This document shows, piece by piece, positions 7,557 through 16,408 of a DNA stretch of 64,000 nt. How positions within the stretch are numbered: the first letter of the stretch is position 1; every line of letters starts with the position of its first letter. Source of the stretch: Bifidobacterium breve (GTDB lineage: Bacteria > Actinomycetota > Actinomycetes > Nanopelagicales > Nanopelagicaceae); the NCBI GenBank assembly GCA_945860245.1, contig CAMAPO010000002.1, positions 62,001 to 126,000 of the forward strand, read 5' to 3'. A program made the translations under genes and the position numbers. Below the pieces are notes generated by a model. That model was not told the origin of the DNA, searched no databases, and was given only the letters and a program-made list of their open reading frames with translations.

Positions 7557-8905
7557 CAGCGCGCCTCTTCTTCCATTGCTTTATCTAACTCAATATCTTT
7601 TGGATCTACTTCAGTGCCAGTAACATCGGCGAGATCCAGTTTTGGACCAGTTCCTCTAGTTGAATCACGGTGTTCCAGTCGCCAATTTTCCGGCAGCAAG
7701 TGGTCAAGCGCGTCATCAACAGTCACGGCACCGAGTAGACGCTCATTGGCATCGACTACCGGCACAGATAATAAGTTATAGCTAGCTAAGTATGACGAAA
7801 CTTCGTGTAGCGATGCATTGGGATTTAACCCTTGCGTATCGGTATCCACTATCGAACCAAGCAATGTTGAAGGAGGCTCGCGTAATAAACGTTGGTAGTG
7901 GACTAAACCGATATAACGGCCGGTTGGGGTTTCTAGTGGCTGACGACAGACGAATACTTGTGAAGCCAGTGCGGGCGAAACTTCGCGCGAACGTACGCTC
8001 GCCAACGCATCAGCAACTGAATAATCCGCACTCATCACGATAGGTTCAGTAGTCATCATTCCACCGGCCGAATAATCTTCATAAGTCATAAGTCGAAGAA
8101 CATCTTCGGCATCTTCTGGTTCCATAAGTTCAATCAGTGCTTGCGCACGTTCTTCGCCGATTTCGCGCAACAAGTCAGCTGCATCATCTGGATCCATTTC
8201 ACCGAGAACATCTGCTGCGCGCTCACCTTCTAGCTCAGCCATTAAGGCCACACGTTCTGCCTCATCCATTTCTTGTAAAACATCTGCCAAGCGTTCGTCA
8301 TCTAGTGCGCGCGCAACTTCGACGCGGCGTTTAGGGGCTAGATCTTGAATTACCGCGGCTAAGTCGGCGGCGCGTAGATTGCTTATCGTTGAAAGCAAGT
8401 TAGTTACGCCTTGATTGTGTTCGGGCAGAGTGAATCCTGATACTTCTTCCCACGCCACGGTAGAAGTTGCACCTTTGCGGCGAAGTCCGCTGCCTCTTCG
8501 CATAATATGCACGCGATTAATAAACCAATCACCTGTGCGAGTTTGCTCCATACCCATATCTTCAACTACAACTGGTTCGCCATTTTCTAAGAGCGTTATT
8601 GCGCGATCAATTAAATCTCCTAAGACAAGTAATTCACCCGCGCGGGATTCAAAACGGCGCATGTTGACCAGACCAGTAATCACGACCGCGCCAGATTCAA
8701 TGGAAGTAACTCGGGTAATCGGAACAAAGACGCGGCGGCGCAATGGAACTTCAACGACGAGGCCAAGAATGCGCGCAGGTTGGCTATTGGAACGAAGGGT
8801 TGCAACAGCATCGCGTACCTTGCCAACGGGATCTCCATTTGGATCAAAGACTGCGGTTCCTACCAGGCGAGCAATAAATACTCTGTTTATAACGTTGCCA
8901 CTCAT
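7556..8905 (-). CDS. PRC-barrel / MgtE N-domain / CBS-domain protein without a transport domain
   Basis: 449 aa. Residues 1-150 contain two PRC-barrel-like segments (DPNGDPVGKVRDAVATL, VVEDMGMEQTRTGDW). Residues 180-290 form the MgtE_N superhelix (repeats such as ADVLGEMDPDDAADLLREI). The C-terminal third is a CBS pair (YSAGGMMTTEPIVMSADYSVADAL). No membrane helices follow, so it keeps the Mg2+-sensing half of MgtE but not the channel, like Rv1232c. Start ATG at 8905 has GGGAGGCC at good spacing. Probably an ion-responsive cytoplasmic regulator; the partner is unknown, but DUF1003 is coupled to it. Confidence 0.88.
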   Translation of the reverse strand: MSGNVINRVFIARLVGTAVFDPNGDPVGKVRDAVATLRSNSQPARILGLVVEVPLRRRVFVPITRVTSIESGAVVITGLVNMRRFESRAGELLVLGDLIDRAITLLENGEPVVVEDMGMEQTRTGDWFINRVHIMRRGSGLRRKGATSTVAWEEVSGFTLPEHNQGVTNLLSTISNLRAADLAAVIQDLAPKRRVEVARALDDERLADVLQEMDEAERVALMAELEGERAADVLGEMDPDDAADLLREIGEERAQALIELMEPEDAEDVLRLMTYEDYSAGGMMTTEPIVMSADYSVADALASVRSREVSPALASQVFVCRQPLETPTGRYIGLVHYQRLLREPPSTLLGSIVDTDTQGLNPNASLHEVSSYLASYNLLSVPVVDANERLLGAVTVDDALDHLLPENWRLEHRDSTRGTGPKLDLADVTGTEVDPKDIELDKAMEEEAR

Positions 8906-8952
8906 TTTTGGCCTCCCTTCATTGTCTAAGAGTATCGGCTACGGTTACATCT

Positions 8953-9855
8953 ATGTCGCAGCCTTTATCTAGAGATAACCACACTCAGATTCCGGCCCGT
9001 CTAGATTTAATTCGGTTAAGTATTGGAATTTTGGCTATCGGGACTTCAGGGCCACTAATCGCATTGAGCGCTATGCCTATTCTGACTCTCATATTTTGGC
9101 GAAATCTTGGTGGCGCTTTAATCACTGCGCCATTTGCGCTGCGTCATCGCCTAGATCGCACCGGTGCAAAATGGGCAATATTGGCTGGTTTTGCCTTGGC
9201 GTTACATTTTGTTGCATTTTTCTTATCAATGCGCATGACGACAGTAGCGGCCGGCACTGCACTGGTTGCACTGCAACCAATTTTTGCCGCCCTCTTTGTA
9301 AAAATTACTGGTGGCGAAATTCCCTCTCGTGCGTGGCTGGGTATGTTTGTAAGTTTTGCAGGTGTATTACTTATCTCAGGAATTGATCTACAAATTTCAT
9401 TGCGGGCTTTCCTTGGTGATTTGGCAGCGCTTCTTTCGGCGGCACTCGCAGCGGTTTATATTATGTTTGGTGCTCAAGCGCAGCGAACTTTAGAAACATC
9501 AACTTATACTTCAATCTGTTACTTTGTTTGTGCAATAACCGCGCTCCCAATGGCGCTCATAGCCGGAAATGAAATCTTTGACTTCAGTACGCGTGAATGG
9601 TGGCTAGTTCTAGGACTTGTTTTTGGTGCACAAATATTAGGCCACACAATGTTTAACTCTGTTTTGAAGCGTGTATCTCCTGCAGTTGTCTCGTTAATTG
9701 TATTCTTTGAAGTTCCGACAAGTTCGATATTCGCACTTTGGTGGTTAAATCAAAGACCTCCCGCGGGAGTTATTCCAGGGATTGTACTAATTCTAATTGG
9801 GTGCGTACTAGTTGTATTGCGAACCAGACCCACCCGAGTAATGATCGAAGAGTAA
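8953..9855 (+). CDS. EamA/DMT-superfamily transporter
   Basis: About 300 aa with ten predicted hydrophobic helices in two EamA repeats (the first from LIRLSIGILAIGTSGPLIAL, the second from FLGDLAALLSAALAAVYIM). Members export or import amino acids, nucleotides or other metabolites; the substrate cannot be read from sequence. The ORF-track start at 8908 adds an unlikely leader. ATG at 8953 gives the expected N-terminus and has TACGGT ending 7 nt upstream, so a leaderless start is likely. Two nucleotides separate its stop from the PHP gene. Confidence 0.88.
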   Translation: MSQPLSRDNHTQIPARLDLIRLSIGILAIGTSGPLIALSAMPILTLIFWRNLGGALITAPFALRHRLDRTGAKWAILAGFALALHFVAFFLSMRMTTVAAGTALVALQPIFAALFVKITGGEIPSRAWLGMFVSFAGVLLISGIDLQISLRAFLGDLAALLSAALAAVYIMFGAQAQRTLETSTYTSICYFVCAITALPMALIAGNEIFDFSTREWWLVLGLVFGAQILGHTMFNSVLKRVSPAVVSLIVFFEVPTSSIFALWWLNQRPPAGVIPGIVLILIGCVLVVLRTRPTRVMIEE

Positions 9856-9857
9856 TA

Positions 9858-10703
9858 ATGATTGATCTGCACACACATACGACTGCAAGTGACGGGACCG
9901 ATACTCCGGCGGAATTAATAAATAAAGCCCTTTCTGCTGGAATCAATACTCTGGCAATCACCGATCACGACAGCACATCTGGTTGGAGCCAAGCGATATC
10001 TGCCTTACGACCACCTATGTCACTGGTATTAGGCGCTGAAATCTCTACTCTCACCAAAGAAGGCATTAGCGTTCATATCTTGGGGTTACTTTTTGATGGA
10101 GATGATCGAGATCTGCAAGCAATGTTGGCAGATGCACGAGATACCCGTATCCCACGAATGCGGAAAATGATTGAACTCTTAGCAGCTGATGGCATTGCTA
10201 TCACTATGGAAGATGTAATAGCCGCGACTCCACCCGGTGCAACTATCGGACGCCCACATTTGGCAGATGCTTTAGTAAAAAATAAAATTATCACTTCACG
10301 TGATGAAGCATTTGTAGATTTACTTCACAATGGCTCTAAATACTATGTAACTCACGCCGCCCCTACGCCAGAAGACGCAATTTCTAAGATAAGGAAGGCA
10401 GGCGGAGTTGCAGTGATCGCCCACCCATTTGCATCGCGGCGGGGAGAAATTATTTCCGTGGCGACCTTTTCCTCTCTTGTAGCAGCAGGATTAAATGGAA
10501 TTGAGGTAAATCACCGGGATCATTCGCAGATTGAGCGTGAGCAGTTAAGTCAAATTGCTGATGAGTTAGCTTTAGTAAAAACTGGGTCGAGTGATTACCA
10601 CGGAAACGGTAAACTCAATGCGCTAGGAGAAAATCTCACAGATCCCGCACAATGGGAGCGCCTGGAATCTCAAGCTAATGCACGAAGGGTGGTAAGAAAA
10701 TGA
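9858..10703 (+). CDS. PHP-domain phosphoesterase
   Basis: 281 aa from the ATG at 9858 (the track start at 9738 overlaps the transporter by 118 nt). The metal-binding motifs DLHTHTTASDG at the N-terminus and ITDHDSTSGW around residue 35 define the COG0613 PHP family. Later His residues (GRPHLADALV, VIAHPFA, SSDYHGNGK) complete the trinuclear site. Characterised relatives hydrolyse 3',5'-nucleoside bisphosphates (pAp) or short RNA ends; pAp removal would link to sulfate metabolism, which is inference. ATGA overlap with marC. Confidence 0.9.
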   Translation: MIDLHTHTTASDGTDTPAELINKALSAGINTLAITDHDSTSGWSQAISALRPPMSLVLGAEISTLTKEGISVHILGLLFDGDDRDLQAMLADARDTRIPRMRKMIELLAADGIAITMEDVIAATPPGATIGRPHLADALVKNKIITSRDEAFVDLLHNGSKYYVTHAAPTPEDAISKIRKAGGVAVIAHPFASRRGEIISVATFSSLVAAGLNGIEVNHRDHSQIEREQLSQIADELALVKTGSSDYHGNGKLNALGENLTDPAQWERLESQANARRVVRK

Positions 10704-11314
10704 GCACAATTGAAGTAAGCACCCTTACATTTTCGATCCAAGCATTCGTAACGCTGCTAGTCATTCTCGATCCTCCAGGTGCGACTCCAATTTTTCTTGG
10801 ATTAGTTGCCGACAAGTCAAAGAGAGAGCGCGTTCAACTGGCTTGGCAAGCAGCTTTGGTATCACTTGTTGTGATTGCATTCTTCTCACTCTTTGGAAGA
10901 TTCATTTTGGAATATATGAATGTTTCGATTGAAGCGTTGCAAGCAGCTGGCGGCTTATTACTTCTCTATGTATCCCTGGAACTCTTGACTGGGCGAGATA
11001 TGGGCGGCGAAGATGGGAAAAATAAGAATATTGCCTTAGTTCCACTAGGTACACCATTGTTGGCTGGCCCAGGCGCGATTGTCGCAACAATGATTTTCGT
11101 GCAACAGATAAAGACTCCGGCACAAAGTTTTGGCTTAATTGCTGCAGTTGTTGGCGTTCATATAGTTATTGCAATTTCACTGATGGCCTCAACAACTATC
11201 TTGGGAATCATAAAAGATGCAGGTGTCACTCTCTTAGCGCGAATTGCTGGATTACTCTTGGCGGCAATTGCGGTACAAATGTTGGTTGATGCGATCAAAG
11301 CGTTCACTGCGTAG
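10700..11314 (+). CDS. MarC family integral membrane protein
   Basis: 204 aa with six hydrophobic helices. The opening FVTLLVILDPPGATPIFLGL and the central LVPLGTPLLAGPGAIVATMI carry the MarC/YchE signatures (DP near the N-terminus, PL..GPG). Originally linked to multiple antibiotic resistance, but no transport substrate has been established. Overlaps the PHP gene stop by 4 nt and is followed 13 nt later by the MpaB-like gene, so it is part of a long plus-strand transcription unit from 8953 to 12802. Confidence 0.9.
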   Translation: MSTIEVSTLTFSIQAFVTLLVILDPPGATPIFLGLVADKSKRERVQLAWQAALVSLVVIAFFSLFGRFILEYMNVSIEALQAAGGLLLLYVSLELLTGRDMGGEDGKNKNIALVPLGTPLLAGPGAIVATMIFVQQIKTPAQSFGLIAAVVGVHIVIAISLMASTTILGIIKDAGVTLLARIAGLLLAAIAVQMLVDAIKAFTA

Positions 11315-11327
11315 TAAGAGATTTCAA

Positions 11328-12140
11328 ATGGATATTCTTTCTACATCAGTTGATCCGCGCGGGCTGTTCGCACCAAAGACAGTAACTTGGCGGATTCATT
11401 CTGATCCAGCAATGGCTGTAGGCGGGATTCGCGCCCTTTTGCAACAAGCCCTACACCCCGATGCGATGGACGGAGTAGCAAAGAACTCTAATTTCCGTGA
11501 AGATGCGTGGGGTAGGTTGCAGCGCACTGGTGATTACGTCTCAACAATTACATTTGGCAGCGCTGACGAAGCTTTTGCTTTGGCAGCGCGTGTTAGAAAG
11601 ATTCATACCTCACTAGGACTTGATGACCCGCACCTGCTGCTTTGGGTACATATGTCGATGGTCGATTCATTTTTAGATGTAGCAATCCGCTCAGGAATGG
11701 TGATGGGCGAAGGCGAGGCCGATCAATATGTCTCGGAAATGGTTCTCTTTGCTCAACTCGTGGGAGTAGATGCCGAAGTTGTTCCCTCGACAGTCAGCGA
11801 AATGCAGAGATACTTTTCCAAGATCTCTCCAGAGCTTTGTGCATCTGATGATGCCAAGCGAGCCGCGCTCTTCTTAACTATTCCGCCACTTCCGACTGCA
11901 GTTCGCTTTGCAACTCCTGCGGCACCTGCATGGGCATCCCTTGCGCTAGTTGCAGCTAGTTCTCTACCTGCATGGGCGCGCTCACTTTATGGAACACCAC
12001 AGCTTCCAGGACAGAATTTTGCAACAGATTTTTCAATGAAAGCGATTAGAAAAACGATTGGCGTAATACCTGATGCAATTCTTGCGCCACCGATTTTTAA
12101 AGCAGCGCTGCAACGCTGGGATTTGGTAAAAGCTAAATGA
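11328..12140 (+). CDS. Oxygenase MpaB family protein (DUF2236)
   Basis: 270 aa from the ATG at 11328; the track start at 11244 lies inside marC. The N-terminus DPRGLFAPKTVTWRIHSDPA, the central LLLWVHMSMVDSFLDVAIRSG and the helical remainder match DUF2236/MpaB-like proteins related to the haem-binding latex-clearing oxygenase fold. Haem-ligand histidine candidates are in DPHLLLWVHMS. The substrate is unknown and biochemical evidence in the family is thin. ATGA overlap with the ParA-like gene. Confidence 0.82.
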   Translation: MDILSTSVDPRGLFAPKTVTWRIHSDPAMAVGGIRALLQQALHPDAMDGVAKNSNFREDAWGRLQRTGDYVSTITFGSADEAFALAARVRKIHTSLGLDDPHLLLWVHMSMVDSFLDVAIRSGMVMGEGEADQYVSEMVLFAQLVGVDAEVVPSTVSEMQRYFSKISPELCASDDAKRAALFLTIPPLPTAVRFATPAAPAWASLALVAASSLPAWARSLYGTPQLPGQNFATDFSMKAIRKTIGVIPDAILAPPIFKAALQRWDLVKAK

Positions 12141-12802
12141 AGATTATTGCTATAGCAAGTCCAGCTGGGGGAGTAGGGAAAACAACTTTAGCCCATGCAA
12201 TCTCAGTAGCGGCGGCAGAATTTGGGAAGAAAACGCTTCTGATTGATTTAGATCCAGCGGGTGCGCTTACATTTCGCTTGGGTTTTGAAAATCCGCGATT
12301 GACCATCACTGATTACTTAACTGGTACATCACTGAGTGGCGAGCAGTTGAATCTGACCGCCGAAAGGTTTGCATTTATCGCCGCTGATTCGCGCTTAACC
12401 ACTAATTTAAGCGAGGATGCACTTTCCATATTTTTAAATAGCCTTTCCGAGCCTTTTGATCTAGTCGTACTAGATGTTGCTCCATCGCTAACTCAATCTC
12501 TAAAAATGGCACTTTTAGTGGCTGATCACATATTTACTCCGGTAGATGTTTCGTTACATTCGTTGCGCGCTCTGCTCCAATTACGTGCCATCACCGACGC
12601 CCAGGTAACTGCCATTGCGACAGGTGAAGTAAGTGGCAAGGAATTTGCACCCGTTCTGGATGTCTCATTGGTTCGCTCAAGTGAGATAGATGGATTTAGC
12701 AAAGGAACAGTGTCGGTACTAACTGCAGATAAGGATGGAGAAGTTGCCGAGAGTTATAGAAGCGCTACGTACTCTATTTTGGAGTTATTGGGGCTGGAGT
12801 AA
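12137..12802 (+). CDS. ParA/Soj-like P-loop ATPase (Rv3213c-like), orphan
   Basis: 221 aa. The Walker A reads AGGVGKTT at residues 10-17, so the signature lysine of the deviant Walker motif (KGGxGKT) is an alanine while the catalytic lysine is kept. Walker A' is LLIDLDPAGAL and Walker B LVVLDVAPS. No parB or centromere-like repeats nearby. In mycobacteria the equivalent Soj-related gene also lies beside the rhlE helicase, so this is not the chromosome-partition ParA. Role unknown. Convergent with the helicase, 7 nt apart. Confidence 0.85.
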   Translation: MKIIAIASPAGGVGKTTLAHAISVAAAEFGKKTLLIDLDPAGALTFRLGFENPRLTITDYLTGTSLSGEQLNLTAERFAFIAADSRLTTNLSEDALSIFLNSLSEPFDLVVLDVAPSLTQSLKMALLVADHIFTPVDVSLHSLRALLQLRAITDAQVTAIATGEVSGKEFAPVLDVSLVRSSEIDGFSKGTVSVLTADKDGEVAESYRSATYSILELLGLE

Positions 12803-12809
12803 GCAGCGG

Positions 12810-14138
12810 CTAAGAAGAGAACTTTTTGGTACGAGTTCGATTGCGCGCAGTGCGCTCATCGGCAGGTTTACTTGCTCTTACAATAGGCTCAGTTTTTTCT
12901 AACTTAGCAGCAGGTTTTTGCTTAGTGATGCGCCCAATTGAACCGGCTGGAATATTTAAAGTTTCATAGAGATGTTCAGAAGATGAGTAAGTCTCTTCTG
13001 GTTCGCCTAGACCTAGAACGAGTGCGGTATCGATCATCTTCCAACGAGCTAAATCATCCCAATCTACAAAAGTGACCGAAATTCCATCAGCGCCGGCGCG
13101 CGCTGTGCGACCGATACGGTGAACATAAGTTTTTTCATCTTCAGGACATTGATAGTTAATAACGTGAGTAATCCCGTCGATATCGATACCGCGCGCAGCA
13201 ACATCGGTTGCGACCAGAACATCAGATTTGCCAGCTTTGAAATCATTGAGCGCTTTTTCGCGTGCACTCTGTCCCAGATCACCGTGGATAGAGGCTGCTC
13301 GGAATCCGCGCTCTAAGAGATCATCTGAAGTCTTCTGACAGGTACGTTTAGTGCGACAGAAGACAATTGTTGGACCTCGTCCTTCTGCTTGCAAAATACG
13401 AGCCAACATTTCAATTTTATCTAGCGCGTGTGCGCGAAGAACGTGTTGTTTAATCCTAGATACGACTGCACCTTCATCTTCATTATCTTGAGTTCTAATG
13501 TGAATCGGTTGATTCATAAAGCGACGAGCTAAAGCGATGATATCTCCAGGCATAGTTGCCGAAAAGAGCATGGTTTGGGCGCGGTTAGGTGTACTTGTAA
13601 AGATTTTTTCTACATCAGGTAAAAAACCAAGATCGAGCATCTCATCTGCTTCATCTAAAACAACGCGTGATACCTCTTTTAATTTCAATTGACCTTGACG
13701 ATATAAATCTAATAAACGCCCAGGAGTTCCAACGACAATTTCAACTCCACTGGCAAGTGCTTCAATTTGTGGCTCAAATGCCCGGCCGCCATAGACAGCT
13801 AAGGTGCGAATGCCGCGATTACCGGTTAATTCATCAATATCTTTGGTTACTTGTACGCAGAGTTCGCGGGTTGGTACAACAACTAATACCTGAGGTAAGC
13901 CTTTCGCGGCAAGTTCTGACCACTCCGAATCTAGTGGAGCAATTACGCGCTCAATAAGTGGAATACCAAAGGCGAGGGTCTTACCCGTACCGGTCTTTGC
14001 TTGACCAATTACATCTCCATCACCTAACGCAATAGGTAGAACCATCTCTTGAATTGGGAAGGGGGAGATAAAACCATGTTCTGCCAGCGCCACTTGTGTT
14101 TCCGGGCGAAGTGGAAGATCTGCGAAAGTGATTGACAC
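12810..14138 (-). CDS. rhlE: DEAD-box RNA helicase (RhlE-like)
   Basis: About 442 aa. Q-motif FADLPLRPE...GFISPFPIQ, Walker A AKTGTGKT, PTRELCVQV, the DEAD box VLDEADEMLD, SAT, and helicase C-domain motifs (FCRTKRTC, ATDVAARGIDI, YVHRIGRTARAG) are all intact. It would remodel RNA or ribonucleoproteins. The track start at 14249 runs through the DUF3107 gene. GTG at 14138, one base after the DUF3107 stop, yields the conserved VSITFADLPL start. The basic tail (RTARNRTRTKKF) likely binds RNA. Confidence 0.92.
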   Translation of the reverse strand: MSITFADLPLRPETQVALAEHGFISPFPIQEMVLPIALGDGDVIGQAKTGTGKTLAFGIPLIERVIAPLDSEWSELAAKGLPQVLVVVPTRELCVQVTKDIDELTGNRGIRTLAVYGGRAFEPQIEALASGVEIVVGTPGRLLDLYRQGQLKLKEVSRVVLDEADEMLDLGFLPDVEKIFTSTPNRAQTMLFSATMPGDIIALARRFMNQPIHIRTQDNEDEGAVVSRIKQHVLRAHALDKIEMLARILQAEGRGPTIVFCRTKRTCQKTSDDLLERGFRAASIHGDLGQSAREKALNDFKAGKSDVLVATDVAARGIDIDGITHVINYQCPEDEKTYVHRIGRTARAGADGISVTFVDWDDLARWKMIDTALVLGLGEPEETYSSSEHLYETLNIPAGSIGRITKQKPAAKLEKTEPIVRASKPADERTARNRTRTKKFSS

Positions 14139-14139
14139 C

Positions 14140-14397
14140 TTAAAGTGCGCCGAAACCAACGCGGCGGTCAGCGGCGACACCAATGTCGACGAAGCCGATC
14201 TTCTCTGCCGCAACAACAATTTCGTGGCCACGTATATCTTGCAAGGCAAGTGTGGTCTTAGCAGCGATTGCAGAAGTTACCGCAGATTTCACATCGGCCA
14301 CCGATGAATTGGTTTCAAAGGCAAGCTCGCCAGAGATATTGGTTATTGCGATGCGGACGTGGGTACTTTGTGCGGCATCAGATTTCTTTGTACTCAT
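14140..14397 (-). CDS. DUF3107 family protein
   Basis: 85 aa. The core VRIAITNISGELAFETNSSVADVKSAV followed by DIRGHEIVVAAEKIGFVDIG and the terminal RRVGFGAL is the actinobacterial DUF3107 signature (Rv3208A/TB9.4 type, normally about 75-90 aa). Function unknown. It lies between tetR and rhlE in the same order as in M. tuberculosis and is translationally adjacent to the helicase (1 nt). Confidence 0.9.
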   Translation of the reverse strand: MSTKKSDAAQSTHVRIAITNISGELAFETNSSVADVKSAVTSAIAAKTTLALQDIRGHEIVVAAEKIGFVDIGVAADRRVGFGAL

Positions 14398-14461
14398 ATT
14401 CCTATCCTATCGGCAAAAGACGCCGGTGGATTCTCGAAATTAACGCCTAGAAAAGTTAAAG

Positions 14462-15091
14462 TTATTGATTTCCTGAAAGTGGGAAGCCAGATATACCTCT
14501 CCACATTAAGTTTTCAACTAACTCAACGGCCTGTTGGCGGGTTAGTTTGCTATCACGATCTAGCCAATGGCGAGCCGTTACTTGCGTGTACCCAATAAGT
14601 CCAACGCCGAGCAACATGGCAACTTCTTTAGGCAATCCTGTGTCGTTGGAAATAATCGCGCTCACCGCTGCGGCACAGTCGTATGTCATACGATTTAGCC
14701 TTTCACGAACTTGTGGCTCGACGTTCATATCGCTCTCAAAAAGTAAGCGGAACGCTTCGCCTTCATTCTCAATAAAAGTAAAGTATGCAACCACCGTTGC
14801 GTGCACGCGCATTGAGTTATCTGGCGTTGAAGAAATCGCTTTCTGTAATTCGAATACCAGCGAATCGATGTGTAAATCCAAAACCGCTAGGTATAGATCT
14901 AGCTTGGATGGAAAATGTTGGTAGAGAACAGGTTTGCTTACATTTGCTCGATCTGCAATTTCATCCATCGCCGCTGAGTGGTAACCAGCTGCAGTAAAGA
15001 CTTCAAGGGCTGCGCTTAGTAAAATCGCACGGCGCTCATCACGCGGTAAACGCGCCTTATCACCTTTGGCGTTGGTATCTACGGTAGTCAT
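14462..15091 (-). CDS. TetR family transcriptional regulator (Rv3208-like)
   Basis: 209 aa. An N-terminal HTH (residues 19-65: RRAILLSAALEVFTAAGYHSAAMDEIADRANVSKPVLYQHFPSKLDLY) is followed by an all-helical ligand domain. In mycobacteria its orthologue sits beside the same DUF3107/rhlE/moeZ set. TACGAT (complement of 15099-15104) ends 7 nt before the ATG, so it is probably leaderless. It is divergent from moeZ with about 120 bp between, which could hold its operator (ATTACTCGCAATAAT is a weak inverted repeat there). Ligand unknown. Confidence 0.9.
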   Translation of the reverse strand: MTTVDTNAKGDKARLPRDERRAILLSAALEVFTAAGYHSAAMDEIADRANVSKPVLYQHFPSKLDLYLAVLDLHIDSLVFELQKAISSTPDNSMRVHATVVAYFTFIENEGEAFRLLFESDMNVEPQVRERLNRMTYDCAAAVSAIISNDTGLPKEVAMLLGVGLIGYTQVTARHWLDRDSKLTRQQAVELVENLMWRGISGFPLSGNQ

Positions 15092-15211
15092 TTCGCATAT
15101 CGTAGAGGTATTACTCGCAATAATGAAAGATTAATTGCAGATGAGAACCATTTGCAGCCTAAGTAAATTATCAAATTGGCGCACATTCGATGGCTACGGC
15201 AGAATAGCGCC

Positions 15212-16408
15212 ATGACAAGTTCACCCATTAAACCGCCAGCGCTAGTCTCACCTGGACCTGCGCTGACAGTCGATGAGGTCCGTCGCTATAGCCGCCATTT
15301 GATTATTCCTGATGTGGCTATGGCAGGTCAGCAGCGCTTGATGAATGCAAAAGTTTTATGTGTAGGGGCAGGTGGATTAGGTTCTCCTGCATTGATGTAT
15401 CTGGCAGCAGCCGGTGTCGGAACAATTGGTATCGTCGAATTTGATACTGTCGATGAATCTAATTTACAGCGTCAGATTATTCACGGACAGAGTGATATTG
15501 GGAAAAGTAAAGCGGAATCTGCCAAAGCAAAAATTTTGGAGATAAATCCTTTTGTAAAGGTTGCTACTCATGAAGTTCGCCTTTATAATTCAAATGTTAA
15601 GGAAATCTTTTCGCAATATGACATCATCGTTGACGGAACTGATAATTTCGCTACTCGCTATTTGGTAAACGATGCTTGTGTATTGCTAAAGAAGCCTTAT
15701 GTCTGGGGATCTATCTACCGCTTTGATGGACAAGCCAGCGTTTTCTGGGCTGAATATGGACCTTGCTATCGCTGTCTCTATCCTGAACCTCCACCTCCAG
15801 GAATGGTTCCAAGTTGTGCAGAAGGTGGCGTTCTTGGAGTTCTCTGCGCCACTATCGGTTCAATTCAAACTACAGAGGCAATAAAAGTTATTACTGGTGT
15901 TGGTGACCCAATGATTGGTTCATTAATGATTTACGATGCTTTGGAAATGTCTTTTAGAAAGATCAAAATTCGAAAAGATCCTAACTGTCCGCTCTGTGGC
16001 GATAATCCAACCCAAACAGATTTACTTCCAGATTATGATGCCTTTTGTGGAGTTCTCTCTGATGCTGCTGAAGTTGCAGTGAAAGATTCAACAATCTCAG
16101 TCACCGAACTTGCCAGCAAAATTGCTGCCGATGAAGGCTTCTATCTTGTTGATGTTCGTGAGCCAAGTGAATTCGAAATTGTTCGCATACCTGGATCTCA
16201 TCTGATCCCAAAACAAGGTTTCCTAGATGGAACCGTACTGGCAACTTTGCCACAAGATAAGCCAATTATTTTGCATTGCAAGAGCGGGGTTCGTTCCGCA
16301 GAGTGTTTAGCAATTCTTAAGGGAGCTGGATTTGCTGATGCAACTCACGTTGCTGGTGGAGTTATAGCTTGGGCAAAACAAATAGATAAGTCGTTACCGG
16401 TTTATTGA
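15212..16408 (+). CDS. moeZ: MoeZ: MoeB-like adenylyltransferase fused to rhodanese
   Basis: 398 aa from the ATG at 15212; the 15176 start is not supported. The E1-like domain has GAGGLGSPALMYLAAAGVG, the arginine in SNLQRQIIH and two zinc CxxC pairs (CYRCLYP, CPLCGD). The C-terminal rhodanese has the active Cys loop LHCKSGVRS. It adenylates and then thiocarboxylates small sulfur carriers (MoaD, ThiS, CysO-type), feeding molybdopterin, thiamine and cysteine synthesis. Same position as Rv3206c. Its stop overlaps the mshB start (TGATG). Confidence 0.93.
   Translation: MTSSPIKPPALVSPGPALTVDEVRRYSRHLIIPDVAMAGQQRLMNAKVLCVGAGGLGSPALMYLAAAGVGTIGIVEFDTVDESNLQRQIIHGQSDIGKSKAESAKAKILEINPFVKVATHEVRLYNSNVKEIFSQYDIIVDGTDNFATRYLVNDACVLLKKPYVWGSIYRFDGQASVFWAEYGPCYRCLYPEPPPPGMVPSCAEGGVLGVLCATIGSIQTTEAIKVITGVGDPMIGSLMIYDALEMSFRKIKIRKDPNCPLCGDNPTQTDLLPDYDAFCGVLSDAAEVAVKDSTISVTELASKIAADEGFYLVDVREPSEFEIVRIPGSHLIPKQGFLDGTVLATLPQDKPIILHCKSGVRSAECLAILKGAGFADATHVAGGVIAWAKQIDKSLPVY

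Noticed and set aside
12810-14249. Helicase start at 14249
   Set aside because: The extra 37 residues overlap the well-supported DUF3107 gene in another frame; GTG 14138 directly after the DUF3107 stop fits the family N-terminus.
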